NCBI GenBank assembly: GCA_017475045.1 | Contig: JAFVGH010000043.1 | Location: 1-64,000 of the forward strand | Source of the DNA: Fibrobacter sp. | Lineage (GTDB): Bacteria > Fibrobacterota > Fibrobacteria > Fibrobacterales > Fibrobacteraceae | Direction of reading: 5' to 3' | DNA: 64,000 nt | Shown here: positions 34,035 to 42,282 of the stretch, in pieces | Layout of the letters: every line of letters begins with the position of its first letter | Position numbering within the stretch: the first letter of the stretch is position 1 | Translations under genes and position numbers: made by a program | The notes under the pieces: model-generated | Database searches by the model: none | Told to the model about the DNA's origin: nothing | What the model saw: the letters and a program-made list of their open reading frames with translations, nothing else

Positions 34035-34324
34035 CCAACCATTCACCCAACTTATTCCCAACGCATCACCCAACCGCTGTCACGATTCATTTGCGGACGA
34101 AAATTTCGACCGCAAAATCGAGTCTTTTATTGTGTTATTTATTTTGTCATGCGCAGGGATTTTTTGAGCCATTTTTTGCAACTGCCGAGATTTCCTCGGT
34201 AGTTGAACTGTTTCCAAAATGGAAATAGCAGAAAATTCGTCGGAGGAAAGATAAAGAAGAAAAAACAGCCCCCTTTAACAAAAAAAATATATGTTTATTG
34301 TAGAATCTTAAAGAAGGCGGATAT

Positions 34325-35377
34325 ATGGCAGATTTTAGCAAAGTCATGATTGCAAAAATTGCATGGTCAGAAGAATATTCTGGCGGAATGGTTCGGGGTG
34401 GGCATAAATATTTAAAACAAAAATCAAATGGGCACACCCATACAAAAAATGGAAAACAATATTCTGAAGCTGCAGGTCATGAGGCTTATAACTTCTTACC
34501 CTACGAAAATAGGTGTTATGGATATATTCCTCCAACAGGTGATGCTCCTCCTAACCCAGGTGATAACAATAAAAAAGGATGGTTAATCATATTTGTTGCT
34601 CCTTATATGGGGTACGGCGATAGCGTTGCTGTAGGATGGTACGAGAACGCAACGTTTGAATGGAAGACAAATAAAGAAGGTGAGCGCCATTACATACCAA
34701 GACCTCATAAAAATGGTTTTCCTAAAGATTCCGAAGGGAATCCTTATACCTACTGCGTGTGGGCAAACAAAAAGGATGCTCACTTCATCAGTCCTAATTT
34801 ACGTCTCCTCTATACGATAAATGATAACGAAGCAAAAAGACATCTTGGACATACATGCGCTTATCTAAGCGGACATGATAGTACTATTGATAAAAACATT
34901 CAAAAAAAACTAATGTCTTTTGTAAAGGATGTTGTAAAACATAACGAATCAAAGGCCATCGAAAAAATTCAGATCTCAAAGAAATCCATTAACAAGTTCT
35001 GTCCGCCTCCAACAGAAGTAAAAAAAGAAATAGAAGACAAAGCTATTCAACGCGCCAGAGCGTACTATGAGGAAAGAGGATATACTGTTGATTCTGTTGA
35101 ACACGATAATTGTGGCTGGGATTTAACAGCAACAAAAAATAAAGAGGAATTATACGTTGAAGTGAAAGGGACAAGCCGACCTTACTATCATTTCTTTTTG
35201 TCTCGCAATGAGTACAACGCAATGATAGATTACCCCAAAAAATGGATTCTGTTCTTAGTGAAAGATATCGGTCAAAAGAATCTCCCTCCTCGTAAAATTT
35301 TAAAAGCAAAGGAAGCTAAAGATATTCTGGATCCATTTGCTTATGAGGGTGAGTATCCCTCTAAAAAACGAAAATAA
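34325..35377 (+). CDS. DUF3883-domain, PD-(D/E)xK nuclease-like protein
   Basis: 350 aa. N-terminal half (SEEYSGGMVRGGHKYLKQK ... YNFLPYENRCYGYIPP) is not recognised but is rich in aromatic residues. The C-terminal part (about 235-340) is DUF3883: ARAYYEERGYTVDSVEHDNCGWDLTA followed by LYVEVKGTS, giving the Asp and ExK of a restriction-like nuclease. DUF3883 occurs in many defence proteins. AAGGCGG precedes the ATG. The gene is A/T-rich and looks acquired. Confidence 0.75.
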   Translation: MADFSKVMIAKIAWSEEYSGGMVRGGHKYLKQKSNGHTHTKNGKQYSEAAGHEAYNFLPYENRCYGYIPPTGDAPPNPGDNNKKGWLIIFVAPYMGYGDSVAVGWYENATFEWKTNKEGERHYIPRPHKNGFPKDSEGNPYTYCVWANKKDAHFISPNLRLLYTINDNEAKRHLGHTCAYLSGHDSTIDKNIQKKLMSFVKDVVKHNESKAIEKIQISKKSINKFCPPPTEVKKEIEDKAIQRARAYYEERGYTVDSVEHDNCGWDLTATKNKEELYVEVKGTSRPYYHFFLSRNEYNAMIDYPKKWILFLVKDIGQKNLPPRKILKAKEAKDILDPFAYEGEYPSKKRK

Positions 35378-35633
35378 TAAATCCTGTAAAAAGCTAGAAC
35401 ATCCTTAAAAAACATCGGAGTAAGCTTCCCAGCGGTGGACGGCCGAGGTCCAGCCGGACTCCAAACTTGTCAATTTTTAATAGTTTTCCCACCCTACACC
35501 CTTTCTTTATTTCTCATTTTTTCTAAATTGGATTTTAGGGTTAGAAAAACTCTGACCTGTAACTTAAGCCTTTTTGTTGTTTTGTTTTTCTTACAAAAGC
35601 TTGTACACTTAAGGCAATTTTTGAGGTAAAATT

Positions 35634-36341
35634 ATGATAAATTCATATTTCATATACAACACCAATGGTGTAAACTCCGGCAAAGAACTTGGCAACGCCA
35701 TTAGGAAAATTATTTCCATCACATCCAATCTGCAGCCCAATATAATCAACGGAATAAGTTCAACCGGTGATTACGGTGTGACCAAAGAAACTGCAGAAGC
35801 AATAATTAAAACTAGACCAAGTACCCTGCGTACCTCGGCCTTTAATAGCTGCTATCTACAGCACGCCTGGACGACTGACTACAACGGTTCTCGATATGCG
35901 GTTATGGAATTCATTGACCCAGCCGGTAAGGAGCCGACAAGCTATATCACTTTTGAAATAGACTCATTGAATACGACCAACATCAATACATATTATAATT
36001 ATCGACGCCCAACGACTAGCCCTGCACGCGACATGACTGCTGAAGCAGCCGTCATAATCAGAACGCTGATAGAAAATATCAAGGGCACCCCCGACTCCTT
36101 TAATGACGTGCCTTCAAAAAAATCCGAACAAACTCCAACACTCATGAATGTTCAGATTAAAACAACTCCAAGTTCAAGCATCGGAATACTGGCAAAATTG
36201 TTGTTAGGCCATGATTTTAAGAACGGCATAACCATCACTCTAAAAATTCCTCGATCGCTATGGGAATCAAAGGCTCGATGGCAGGACATCGATATTAGCC
36301 ACTGGTTTACAGACATACTCTACGACATTGACCTAACGTAA
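35634..36341 (+). CDS. hypothetical protein in the accessory region
   Basis: 235 aa, not recognised. No signal peptide or membrane helix. A mixed alpha/beta pattern with an N-terminal NSGKELGNAIRKI helix and a C-terminal ITITLKIPRSLW. GAGGT precedes the ATG. Ends in a strong terminator, so it is a single transcription unit. A/T-rich like its neighbours. The 256 bp before it (35378-35633) hold no gene, only a GC-rich hairpin near 35431-35455. Confidence 0.5.
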   Translation: MINSYFIYNTNGVNSGKELGNAIRKIISITSNLQPNIINGISSTGDYGVTKETAEAIIKTRPSTLRTSAFNSCYLQHAWTTDYNGSRYAVMEFIDPAGKEPTSYITFEIDSLNTTNINTYYNYRRPTTSPARDMTAEAAVIIRTLIENIKGTPDSFNDVPSKKSEQTPTLMNVQIKTTPSSSIGILAKLLLGHDFKNGITITLKIPRSLWESKARWQDIDISHWFTDILYDIDLT

Positions 36342-36357
36342 ATTGCACTATAAAACG

Positions 36358-36398
36358 AACTCCTTGTCATACTCAGCGACAAGGAGTTTATTTTTTCC
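36358..36398 (+). terminator. strong terminator
   Basis: AACTCCTTGTC-ATACTCAGC-GACAAGGAGTT and TATTTTTT: an 11-bp perfect stem. It also lies just beyond the end of the minus-strand island. Confidence 0.9.
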
Positions 36399-36489
36399 AC
36401 TCTAGCTAAAGCAAATATATTTAGCCCTCAATATCGATAAAAAGAAAACTACCGCAATTAAGCATTATTTTATTATACATAGCCATCAT

Positions 36490-37218
36490 CTACACCTTTG
36501 GCATTGCTTGGTAAATTTTCCCATTTAAAAGTTTTCCATTTTCCTTCTTGGAACGGCGAACACCATCAACGCCCCATGCACCCCACTGTTTAAAGAAGAA
36601 CGCAACATTCTGTTCCGAAGCTTGTTTCTGGATATTTTCAACCCATGCTTTTTGCATCAGCCTTGCCTTAGGGCCGCTTTCGCCACCGACAATGACCCAG
36701 TGGATTCCGTCAAGATTTATCTTACCAAGGTCACTTAGCAAAGGTTCACAAGAAAGAAAGCGAACTTTAGCCTTTATTTTTCGTAATACAGAAATACGGT
36801 TTTTACGAACTGAACTCTCAACGGTCACTCCTATCCAAGCATTGTCCGGTACGCTTCGAGTTCTAAAATACTCCTCCATTCGTTCCGCTCTTTTTGTAAG
36901 AATTTGGAAGCGGTGGTTTGTTGCCTTTTTGATTGTTTTGAAAACTTTGTCAATAAAAGTAAAAGGAACATTTTCATTGAATAGGTCGCTCATAGAACAT
37001 ACAAAGATGTTGCTGGGAGAACGCCAATGAAGAGGCTCATCTAACGATTCATTGTGCACTGTAACATCAAAGCCGTTTTTATATTTCTCTAACCCCATTT
37101 TTTGCAAACGCAAAGACATTGTTGCCGCATAACAATTTGCGCAGCCTTCGGATAAACGGTCACATCCTGTAACCGGATTCCAAGTCTGATCAGTCCATTC
37201 AATCTTTGTAGTCTTCAT
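36490..37218 (-). CDS. DUF5131 / three-Cys-motif protein (phage Gp37/Gp68 family)
   Basis: 242 aa. KIEWTDQTWNPVTGCDRLSEGCANCYA holds the three-Cys motif (Cys19, Cys26, Cys29; CX6CX2C), which resembles a radical-SAM cluster-binding motif. IFVCSMSDLF, FQILTKRAERM, WIGVTVES and WVIVGGESGPKARLM are the usual DUF5131 blocks. Chemistry unproven. Its start overlaps the TcmP stop by 4 bp, a pairing seen widely. Confidence 0.88.
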   Translation of the reverse strand: MKTTKIEWTDQTWNPVTGCDRLSEGCANCYAATMSLRLQKMGLEKYKNGFDVTVHNESLDEPLHWRSPSNIFVCSMSDLFNENVPFTFIDKVFKTIKKATNHRFQILTKRAERMEEYFRTRSVPDNAWIGVTVESSVRKNRISVLRKIKAKVRFLSCEPLLSDLGKINLDGIHWVIVGGESGPKARLMQKAWVENIQKQASEQNVAFFFKQWGAWGVDGVRRSKKENGKLLNGKIYQAMPKV

Positions 37219-38333
37219 TTAATTACCCGATATTCAACAAGTTCAACGGAATTTCTCTTATGGCAATACTCATATGATATCTTTGGTGAATTACCAAGAA
37301 ATGATACGCGATTTTCATTTTTCAAACGCTTCATCACATCCATCGCGTGCGGAGGAATATGTCCTTTATCCAAAGTAAAATCATAAGCATTTCGATTGTT
37401 CTTTATGTGACCATTAAGAACCTCTTTTTTGAATTCTGACTGGAATAGCTTTATCTTTGTAAGTTTTACACCATTAAACAAGTCAATAGTTCCCAACTCA
37501 TCATTGTGAATGTCGAAATTAGCTTCCCCATTTTCGGGATTTTCTTTCCATGCGGTTCGTAAAAATTTATCAACTCCACGAATATGAGAACTTCCAAAAA
37601 CAATTCCGTAAATATTGCGTCCCTTTTTTATAGAAAAGGGATAAAGCTTTACCCCCGACAAAGGCGGTATTCGTTGTCTAAGGTATTCAACCAATTCATT
37701 GTGAATGTTGTTGTACGATCCGTTTTCGTCTGGAGTTGGCTTGAAATCAATATATTTCTTAAACTCTCCAGTATCCTTAAATCTGTTCGCATAGGATGAT
37801 GCGATAAAATAAAGGAAATCTGTTTTTTGTGTATATGTTAATGGAATGAAATATTCATCACCAATAAATTTAATGCCATTTTGGTCTAAGAAAACAAGTG
37901 AAGCTTCCGCTTTTATAGTTGGTAGCAGTTCTTGGAACAGATCTGCAAAGTCACGATTGTAATATACGACATTGAGTTTTCCCGTTTTATCCAATGTTGA
38001 CAATGCGGGCGAGTTATCAATGTAAGACTTACAGGCCAATACTAAACTTTCGTACTTATCTGCAATAAATTCGTTGAAATAGAGATTGACCCTTGTATTC
38101 TTCTCAAATAGGATAGTGCTATTTTTAGCAACCTGTTCAAGTATACGGATTGGCGACCCAGGAATTCCAGTTTTGTCATAACCGGTTCCCGCAAAAAAAT
38201 CAAAAATGCATATTTCAGCATATCCAGACATCACAAATGTCGGAATCCACTCTTGAGTGTAGTTCTCGAATATCCTTAATTTAGCAAGCGTTTCTTCTGT
38301 AAACGGTTGCGCATGCAAATCTCTTCCTGGCAT
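37215..38333 (-). CDS. three-Cys-motif partner protein TcmP
   Basis: 372 aa. The N-terminal KLRIFENYTQEWIPTF and FDFFAGTG (a methyltransferase-like glycine loop) together with LVFLDQNGIKF are typical of TcmP. The family is named because it nearly always accompanies a three-Cys (DUF5131) protein, as here with a 4-bp overlap. Its function is unknown; a Rossmann/MTase-like fold is inferred. Three bases separate it from the HNH gene. Confidence 0.85.
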   Translation of the reverse strand: MPGRDLHAQPFTEETLAKLRIFENYTQEWIPTFVMSGYAEICIFDFFAGTGYDKTGIPGSPIRILEQVAKNSTILFEKNTRVNLYFNEFIADKYESLVLACKSYIDNSPALSTLDKTGKLNVVYYNRDFADLFQELLPTIKAEASLVFLDQNGIKFIGDEYFIPLTYTQKTDFLYFIASSYANRFKDTGEFKKYIDFKPTPDENGSYNNIHNELVEYLRQRIPPLSGVKLYPFSIKKGRNIYGIVFGSSHIRGVDKFLRTAWKENPENGEANFDIHNDELGTIDLFNGVKLTKIKLFQSEFKKEVLNGHIKNNRNAYDFTLDKGHIPPHAMDVMKRLKNENRVSFLGNSPKISYEYCHKRNSVELVEYRVIK

Positions 38334-38336
38334 ACT

Positions 38337-39089
38337 CTACCCCTTCCATACGTGTTTGCGGTGGTATTGCAGATACGGCAAGTGATGGGCGTCAACCCAG
38401 CGGAGGTGCATATCGGGATAGATGCCTACCCTTTTCAAGTTCGTTTCATTCAGCTGAGAAGATAGCATTATATTGCCGTCATCGTCGAAGGTGATTAGTC
38501 CCTTATCGAAGAGTGCGTCCAAGTTGGTGCTTAAAAGGAATCCGTTGTACACGTCGAGGCGTTCTTCGGCGGAGCTACAATCCTTCCACGGCTTCGCGTG
38601 ACTGGCACGAAGAATCTCTGGGATGGTGCTGTTAGTGACGGCACAGGCTCCTTTCCAGTAGTTCATCAGTGCTTCGCGATAAACGTCTTGACCGACACGT
38701 TGCTTAACTGTTTCTTCGGTTTCGGTGGCGGCTAGTCCAGCGGCGACGATTTGTTGCCAGCGGGTATTGTAGATTTCCAGCGGTGTCGGTGGCAAGGCTA
38801 TGATCAGCTCTTGCATACGGCGCAGTACACGGCGAAGCGACTCATATTCACGTTCACGAACAACAATTTCTTGTCCGACGATATCGAAAGCTCCGGTAAT
38901 ACGGAGTTCGGCTTCATTGAATGAGGCAGTAAAGGTTACGTCCATTTCGTGGGCACAACACTTGACTGAAGCACGTTCGTTATGCGAGGCGCTACCAAGA
39001 GTGACGGTATCTGGGCCATCGGATTCCACGATGCTCCAGCCGCTATCGGCTCCGGCCTTTTTTATCAGTTCTCGTTCTGTGAAATTCAT
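38337..39089 (-). CDS. HNH endonuclease (COG3440-like)
   Basis: 250 aa. The C-terminal 120 residues form an HNH_2-type nuclease: CAVTNSTIPEILRASHAKPW, then ERLDVYNGFLLSTNLDALFDKGLITF, giving the His, Asn and zinc/metal residues. The N-terminal half is a beta-rich unknown domain. It heads the HNH-TcmP-DUF5131 group, whose genes overlap or nearly touch, suggesting one functional module at the 3' end of the island. Confidence 0.85.
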   Translation of the reverse strand: MNFTERELIKKAGADSGWSIVESDGPDTVTLGSASHNERASVKCCAHEMDVTFTASFNEAELRITGAFDIVGQEIVVREREYESLRRVLRRMQELIIALPPTPLEIYNTRWQQIVAAGLAATETEETVKQRVGQDVYREALMNYWKGACAVTNSTIPEILRASHAKPWKDCSSAEERLDVYNGFLLSTNLDALFDKGLITFDDDGNIMLSSQLNETNLKRVGIYPDMHLRWVDAHHLPYLQYHRKHVWKG

Positions 39090-39270
39090 AGTTTTTATAT
39101 AGCTATATTAGAAAAAAATTACTATATTTGGAATAGAGTTTGTTAAAAGTCTGAATCTTCCTGGAGACGTAACATCAATATTAATCCTGACCGTTGAACT
39201 TCTGTGGAACCTAATAGCATCCCTTTCCAAAAAAATAGAAACAAGAATATCTATCAAAAAGGAGGCAATT

Positions 39271-39330
39271 ATGGCAATACTAAACTTCAGCATTAAGGCG
39301 TCAATATGTGTAGCGGGCTACGTGGCGTAA
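39271..39330 (+). CDS. 19-codon micro-ORF with a perfect ribosome site
   Basis: GGAGG lies 5 bp before the ATG, and the 19-residue hydrophobic product starts MAILNFSIK. The frame is open back to a stop at 39109-39111 but has no other ATG, GTG or TTG. It lies on the strand opposite to the island genes, inside the 337-bp gap 39090-39426 between the HNH and 617-aa genes. It could be a leader peptide, a tiny toxin or chance. Confidence 0.35.
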   Translation: MAILNFSIKASICVAGYVA

Positions 39331-39366
39331 ATGCGGGGCTACACTTAAAACAGGAAGAGTACTTCC
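39309..39366 (+). other. stem-loop cluster in the 39090-39426 gap
   Basis: GTGTAGC (39309) pairs with GCTACAC (39338-39344), with the small hairpin GTAGC-GG-GCTAC inside the 5' arm; GGAAG-AGTA-CTTCC follows at 39353-39366. No run of T for termination. This could be a small structured RNA following the micro-ORF. Confidence 0.35.
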
Positions 39367-39426
39367 CCCAAAGGAAGCAGGAACACGCCCGTGGAGCAAT
39401 CCATTCCCAAATATACGCCGCCAAGT

Positions 39427-41280
39427 TTACGAGATCGGTGTTGGTTCACCGGTCTCTTTTTCTTTGGTAATAACCTCATTTATCATAGCAATCGTATTCA
39501 CAAATTGGATCAGCATCGCGGTTCCACGGAACAGCGGAATAAAGTCCTTGTTAATACCTATCACTTGCATAGCCTTATCGGCATCAGGCCCCTTGATATG
39601 GGCATCCGTCTGACGTAAGTCATCTATTCCATAGAACGGCGCCATTAAAGATTTTACTTGATCCTCGGTCATATTCTCTTTCTGAATCAGAAATTCCTGT
39701 AGCGTCTTCATCGATCGCCATTTTGGATTAATATTTTCAAGTTGTTCTTGCAACGGCTTCCAATTTATGGAATCACAGACCAGCTTTGCCAAATCCTTCG
39801 CCAATTTGAAGAAACCTTCTTCTGAAACACTTTCAAAGCGATTCACATTCACCAGAAGGTCCTCAACTTCCGTCGTTATATTAAACAACGGTATGCCGTA
39901 CTTGTTCTGGAATGAGGCATTTAGTCGCTTATATTCAATAGGCAGAAAATGCTCTGGAGCTTGGGTTGAAGCCGGTTTTGCCTCAACCTGAGACATCATC
40001 AGTTCCCTTGCAACACCACCACCATCTGGGGATATATTGTAACCGGCCCAAATCTGTTGAATCCAAATAGGCAAATAGGATATGTCTTTGGCATAAACAG
40101 TAATATGGCCTGAATCATTTATACCGAAATGAACGGAATTTTCCTGTCCACATCCAATCGCTCCTGTTTCAAGGGTGTACCATACAAGGAAACCTCTATT
40201 CTTCGCCAATAAAGCGTTAGCGACCTCAGCATCAAACCAAAGCCACCGCCCCCCTTCCTTCAATTCACTAGATGGGACGCTTTTTCCAGATGCTTCAATT
40301 ATGAATGAAGGTACTTTCGTCGGTTCATCTCCCCGAACACGCACACTTTCAGAACCAGGATGAATCAGTTCATTCTTCCATAGTTCACCCCACAGCATAT
40401 GCACAACATTCTTTCCGCTAACATTCACCTCTTTGGTTGAAGTCTGAATGCAATCATCCTTCGGAAAATCCATAACAGGGACATCGTCTTCGGGGTCGAT
40501 ATCGGTTCTGCACGCCTCTATAACAGTTGCTTTTTCCCCTAGCGGAAATCCGTTTTCGGTTGTCTCATTATATGTGCCCCACCACTTGCCGTTATCAAGT
40601 TTTACCTCGGTACAGCCCTTATTCCATCCAATATTGGGTTTGTCTTGAAAGAACATCTTTCGAGCACGATAGGTCAACACATACAACCCCATCTGTCGAG
40701 CACACAGATAGTCTTTCAGAAACTCGTTCTTGATTTCAATTTTTTGAGGTTTACCTTCGGCATTTCGTGCTAAGCGAACAACCTCTACATCATCTTCATC
40801 TGGACGAATCCAGACATCACCTTTACGGAGTAACTTTAAGGCAACGGAAATGTCTTGATGAAGATTCCAAACGGATTTCTCGCCACATTCGAAAGTCTGT
40901 ATTAGAACCGGATAGATTCCTTTAATCGGGATCCACCAATCTTCGCCTTCTTTTCTATCACATTCATCCTTGCGAGCAGATTCCCTAGCCTCATCACAAG
41001 AAACATAAACGCCCTCGTCATCCACCCAGGAACATGCTTCATAATGCATGCAAACATCATTCCATTTCAGCTTACAGACATGACCGAAATCTTGGTTAGA
41101 TACAAGGATGCTACGAACACAGAAATCATTATGTTCACCTCCCGGTTCATAGAGATTACCCTTTTGTTCTTCTTCCACCGAAAACAATGGAATCCAAACA
41201 TCAGAAACAAGGCTCTTGGTCCTGAGCCTTTTCATTTCAAACCAATCGGTAAGGCTTGTATTAGAATTATAGAATGACAT
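39427..41280 (-). CDS. 617-aa unknown component of the defence operon
   Basis: Not recognised. The first 390 residues look like a mixed beta protein with several short, conserved-looking aromatic blocks (WWIPIKG, WRLWFDAE-like stretches, FLVWYTLE). The last 200 residues are helical and end in LRQTDAHIKGPDADKAM (Arg556, His561), an Rx4H arrangement like the HEPN catalytic motif but without the usual Asn. 10 bp follow the HEPN/Zn-ribbon stop, so it is in the operon. A/T-rich compared with the helicases. It ends at the gap before the HNH module. Confidence 0.6.
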   Translation of the reverse strand: MSFYNSNTSLTDWFEMKRLRTKSLVSDVWIPLFSVEEEQKGNLYEPGGEHNDFCVRSILVSNQDFGHVCKLKWNDVCMHYEACSWVDDEGVYVSCDEARESARKDECDRKEGEDWWIPIKGIYPVLIQTFECGEKSVWNLHQDISVALKLLRKGDVWIRPDEDDVEVVRLARNAEGKPQKIEIKNEFLKDYLCARQMGLYVLTYRARKMFFQDKPNIGWNKGCTEVKLDNGKWWGTYNETTENGFPLGEKATVIEACRTDIDPEDDVPVMDFPKDDCIQTSTKEVNVSGKNVVHMLWGELWKNELIHPGSESVRVRGDEPTKVPSFIIEASGKSVPSSELKEGGRWLWFDAEVANALLAKNRGFLVWYTLETGAIGCGQENSVHFGINDSGHITVYAKDISYLPIWIQQIWAGYNISPDGGGVARELMMSQVEAKPASTQAPEHFLPIEYKRLNASFQNKYGIPLFNITTEVEDLLVNVNRFESVSEEGFFKLAKDLAKLVCDSINWKPLQEQLENINPKWRSMKTLQEFLIQKENMTEDQVKSLMAPFYGIDDLRQTDAHIKGPDADKAMQVIGINKDFIPLFRGTAMLIQFVNTIAMINEVITKEKETGEPTPIS

Positions 41281-41290
41281 TTGGTTCCTT

Positions 41291-42265
41291 TTACAGTTTG
41301 AAGTACCCCTCTAAGCAGGTCAGGCAGTAACCATCATAACAAACACTACCCTTACATTCTCTATCACTACAAGACATTCTAAAGACCTCAACTGTATTTC
41401 CACATAAGGGGCAAGTAAGTTTCGTTTCGCCAGGTTCTTTCGATGTTAAATATGCAAACTTCAAATCAACGAAATCGCACGCCCCCGCGTCACTCTTTAC
41501 TAAGCATTTTGGACAACAATATAGTCTATTTTTTTTATTAAATCCAAAAAATTCCTTTACCAATTTTGGAGGCAATGTATCTATAAGAATCTTAAATTCT
41601 TCACAGAGGTCAAAATGAGGGGATACATTTGAATCAAGCATATACAACATTTCAGATGGGGAACCAGAAATAGATGTCGCTCGACAATCCATCCACTTTT
41701 TATTCGGCATAAGTGTGTTGAACATACAAAGTATATTTTCAATTATTTCATTAGCAAGTTCCTTCAACTTGTCTGGAGTTTCGAACCCTTGTATTTCAAG
41801 ATGCATTATTTTATTACGCATCTTACGCATTTTTTCATAGCGTTCTATAAAAGACTGTTCCAAAACACAATCCGACACACCCATATAAACATTCAGCAAT
41901 TCCGATTCCTGAATAGTTTTAAATTCACTGAAATCAATACTTACCTTTTTGCCTTTAGGATTTTTTTCTGGGTTTGCACACCCTTTTGTTTTTTCAACTA
42001 GATTGTCAATCAATATATATGGGGAAACCTCTGCAATTTTCCCTTTTATTATTAGTTCAACGCCCTGAAAGACTTGGGCATAAGCCGACAACAAATTTCT
42101 CCTTGAACTCCGCCAAAACTCATCAATTTGCCAATCATAAAGTTCTCCTTGATCTTGAGCACTCTTTAATAATTTTAAAGTATCTATTACGATTTGCCAT
42201 GAAAAATTTAATTGTTCAATTCCTGAATTACAAAGTAACCCTGGATTAGGTATGTTTTCAATCAT
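41291..42265 (-). CDS. HEPN-motif protein with C-terminal zinc ribbons
   Basis: 324 aa. Residues 50-190 are helical and look like a HEPN domain: AYAQVFQGVELIIKGKIAEV (the usual first pair of helices) and MRNKIMHLEIQG, where Arg150-Asn151-x3-His155 is the classic RNxxxH catalytic motif. The C-terminal 100 residues have paired zinc knuckles (CCPKC, CPLC, CSDREC, CLTC). HEPN RNases are toxins or effectors in many defence systems. 17 bp downstream of the methylase stop on the same strand. Family not otherwise recognised. Confidence 0.65.
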   Translation of the reverse strand: MIENIPNPGLLCNSGIEQLNFSWQIVIDTLKLLKSAQDQGELYDWQIDEFWRSSRRNLLSAYAQVFQGVELIIKGKIAEVSPYILIDNLVEKTKGCANPEKNPKGKKVSIDFSEFKTIQESELLNVYMGVSDCVLEQSFIERYEKMRKMRNKIMHLEIQGFETPDKLKELANEIIENILCMFNTLMPNKKWMDCRATSISGSPSEMLYMLDSNVSPHFDLCEEFKILIDTLPPKLVKEFFGFNKKNRLYCCPKCLVKSDAGACDFVDLKFAYLTSKEPGETKLTCPLCGNTVEVFRMSCSDRECKGSVCYDGYCLTCLEGYFKL

Positions 42266-42282
42266 TTTCTACCTCTTCCTAA

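Noticed and set aside
33919..34078. CRISPR array suspicion at the 12-bp tandem repeats
   Set aside because: Units are only 12 bp with no spacers between them, and no cas genes are present.
39108..39293. 61-codon minus-strand frame in the island gap
   Set aside because: No ribosome site and no similarity to known proteins; the plus-strand micro-ORF has the better signal.
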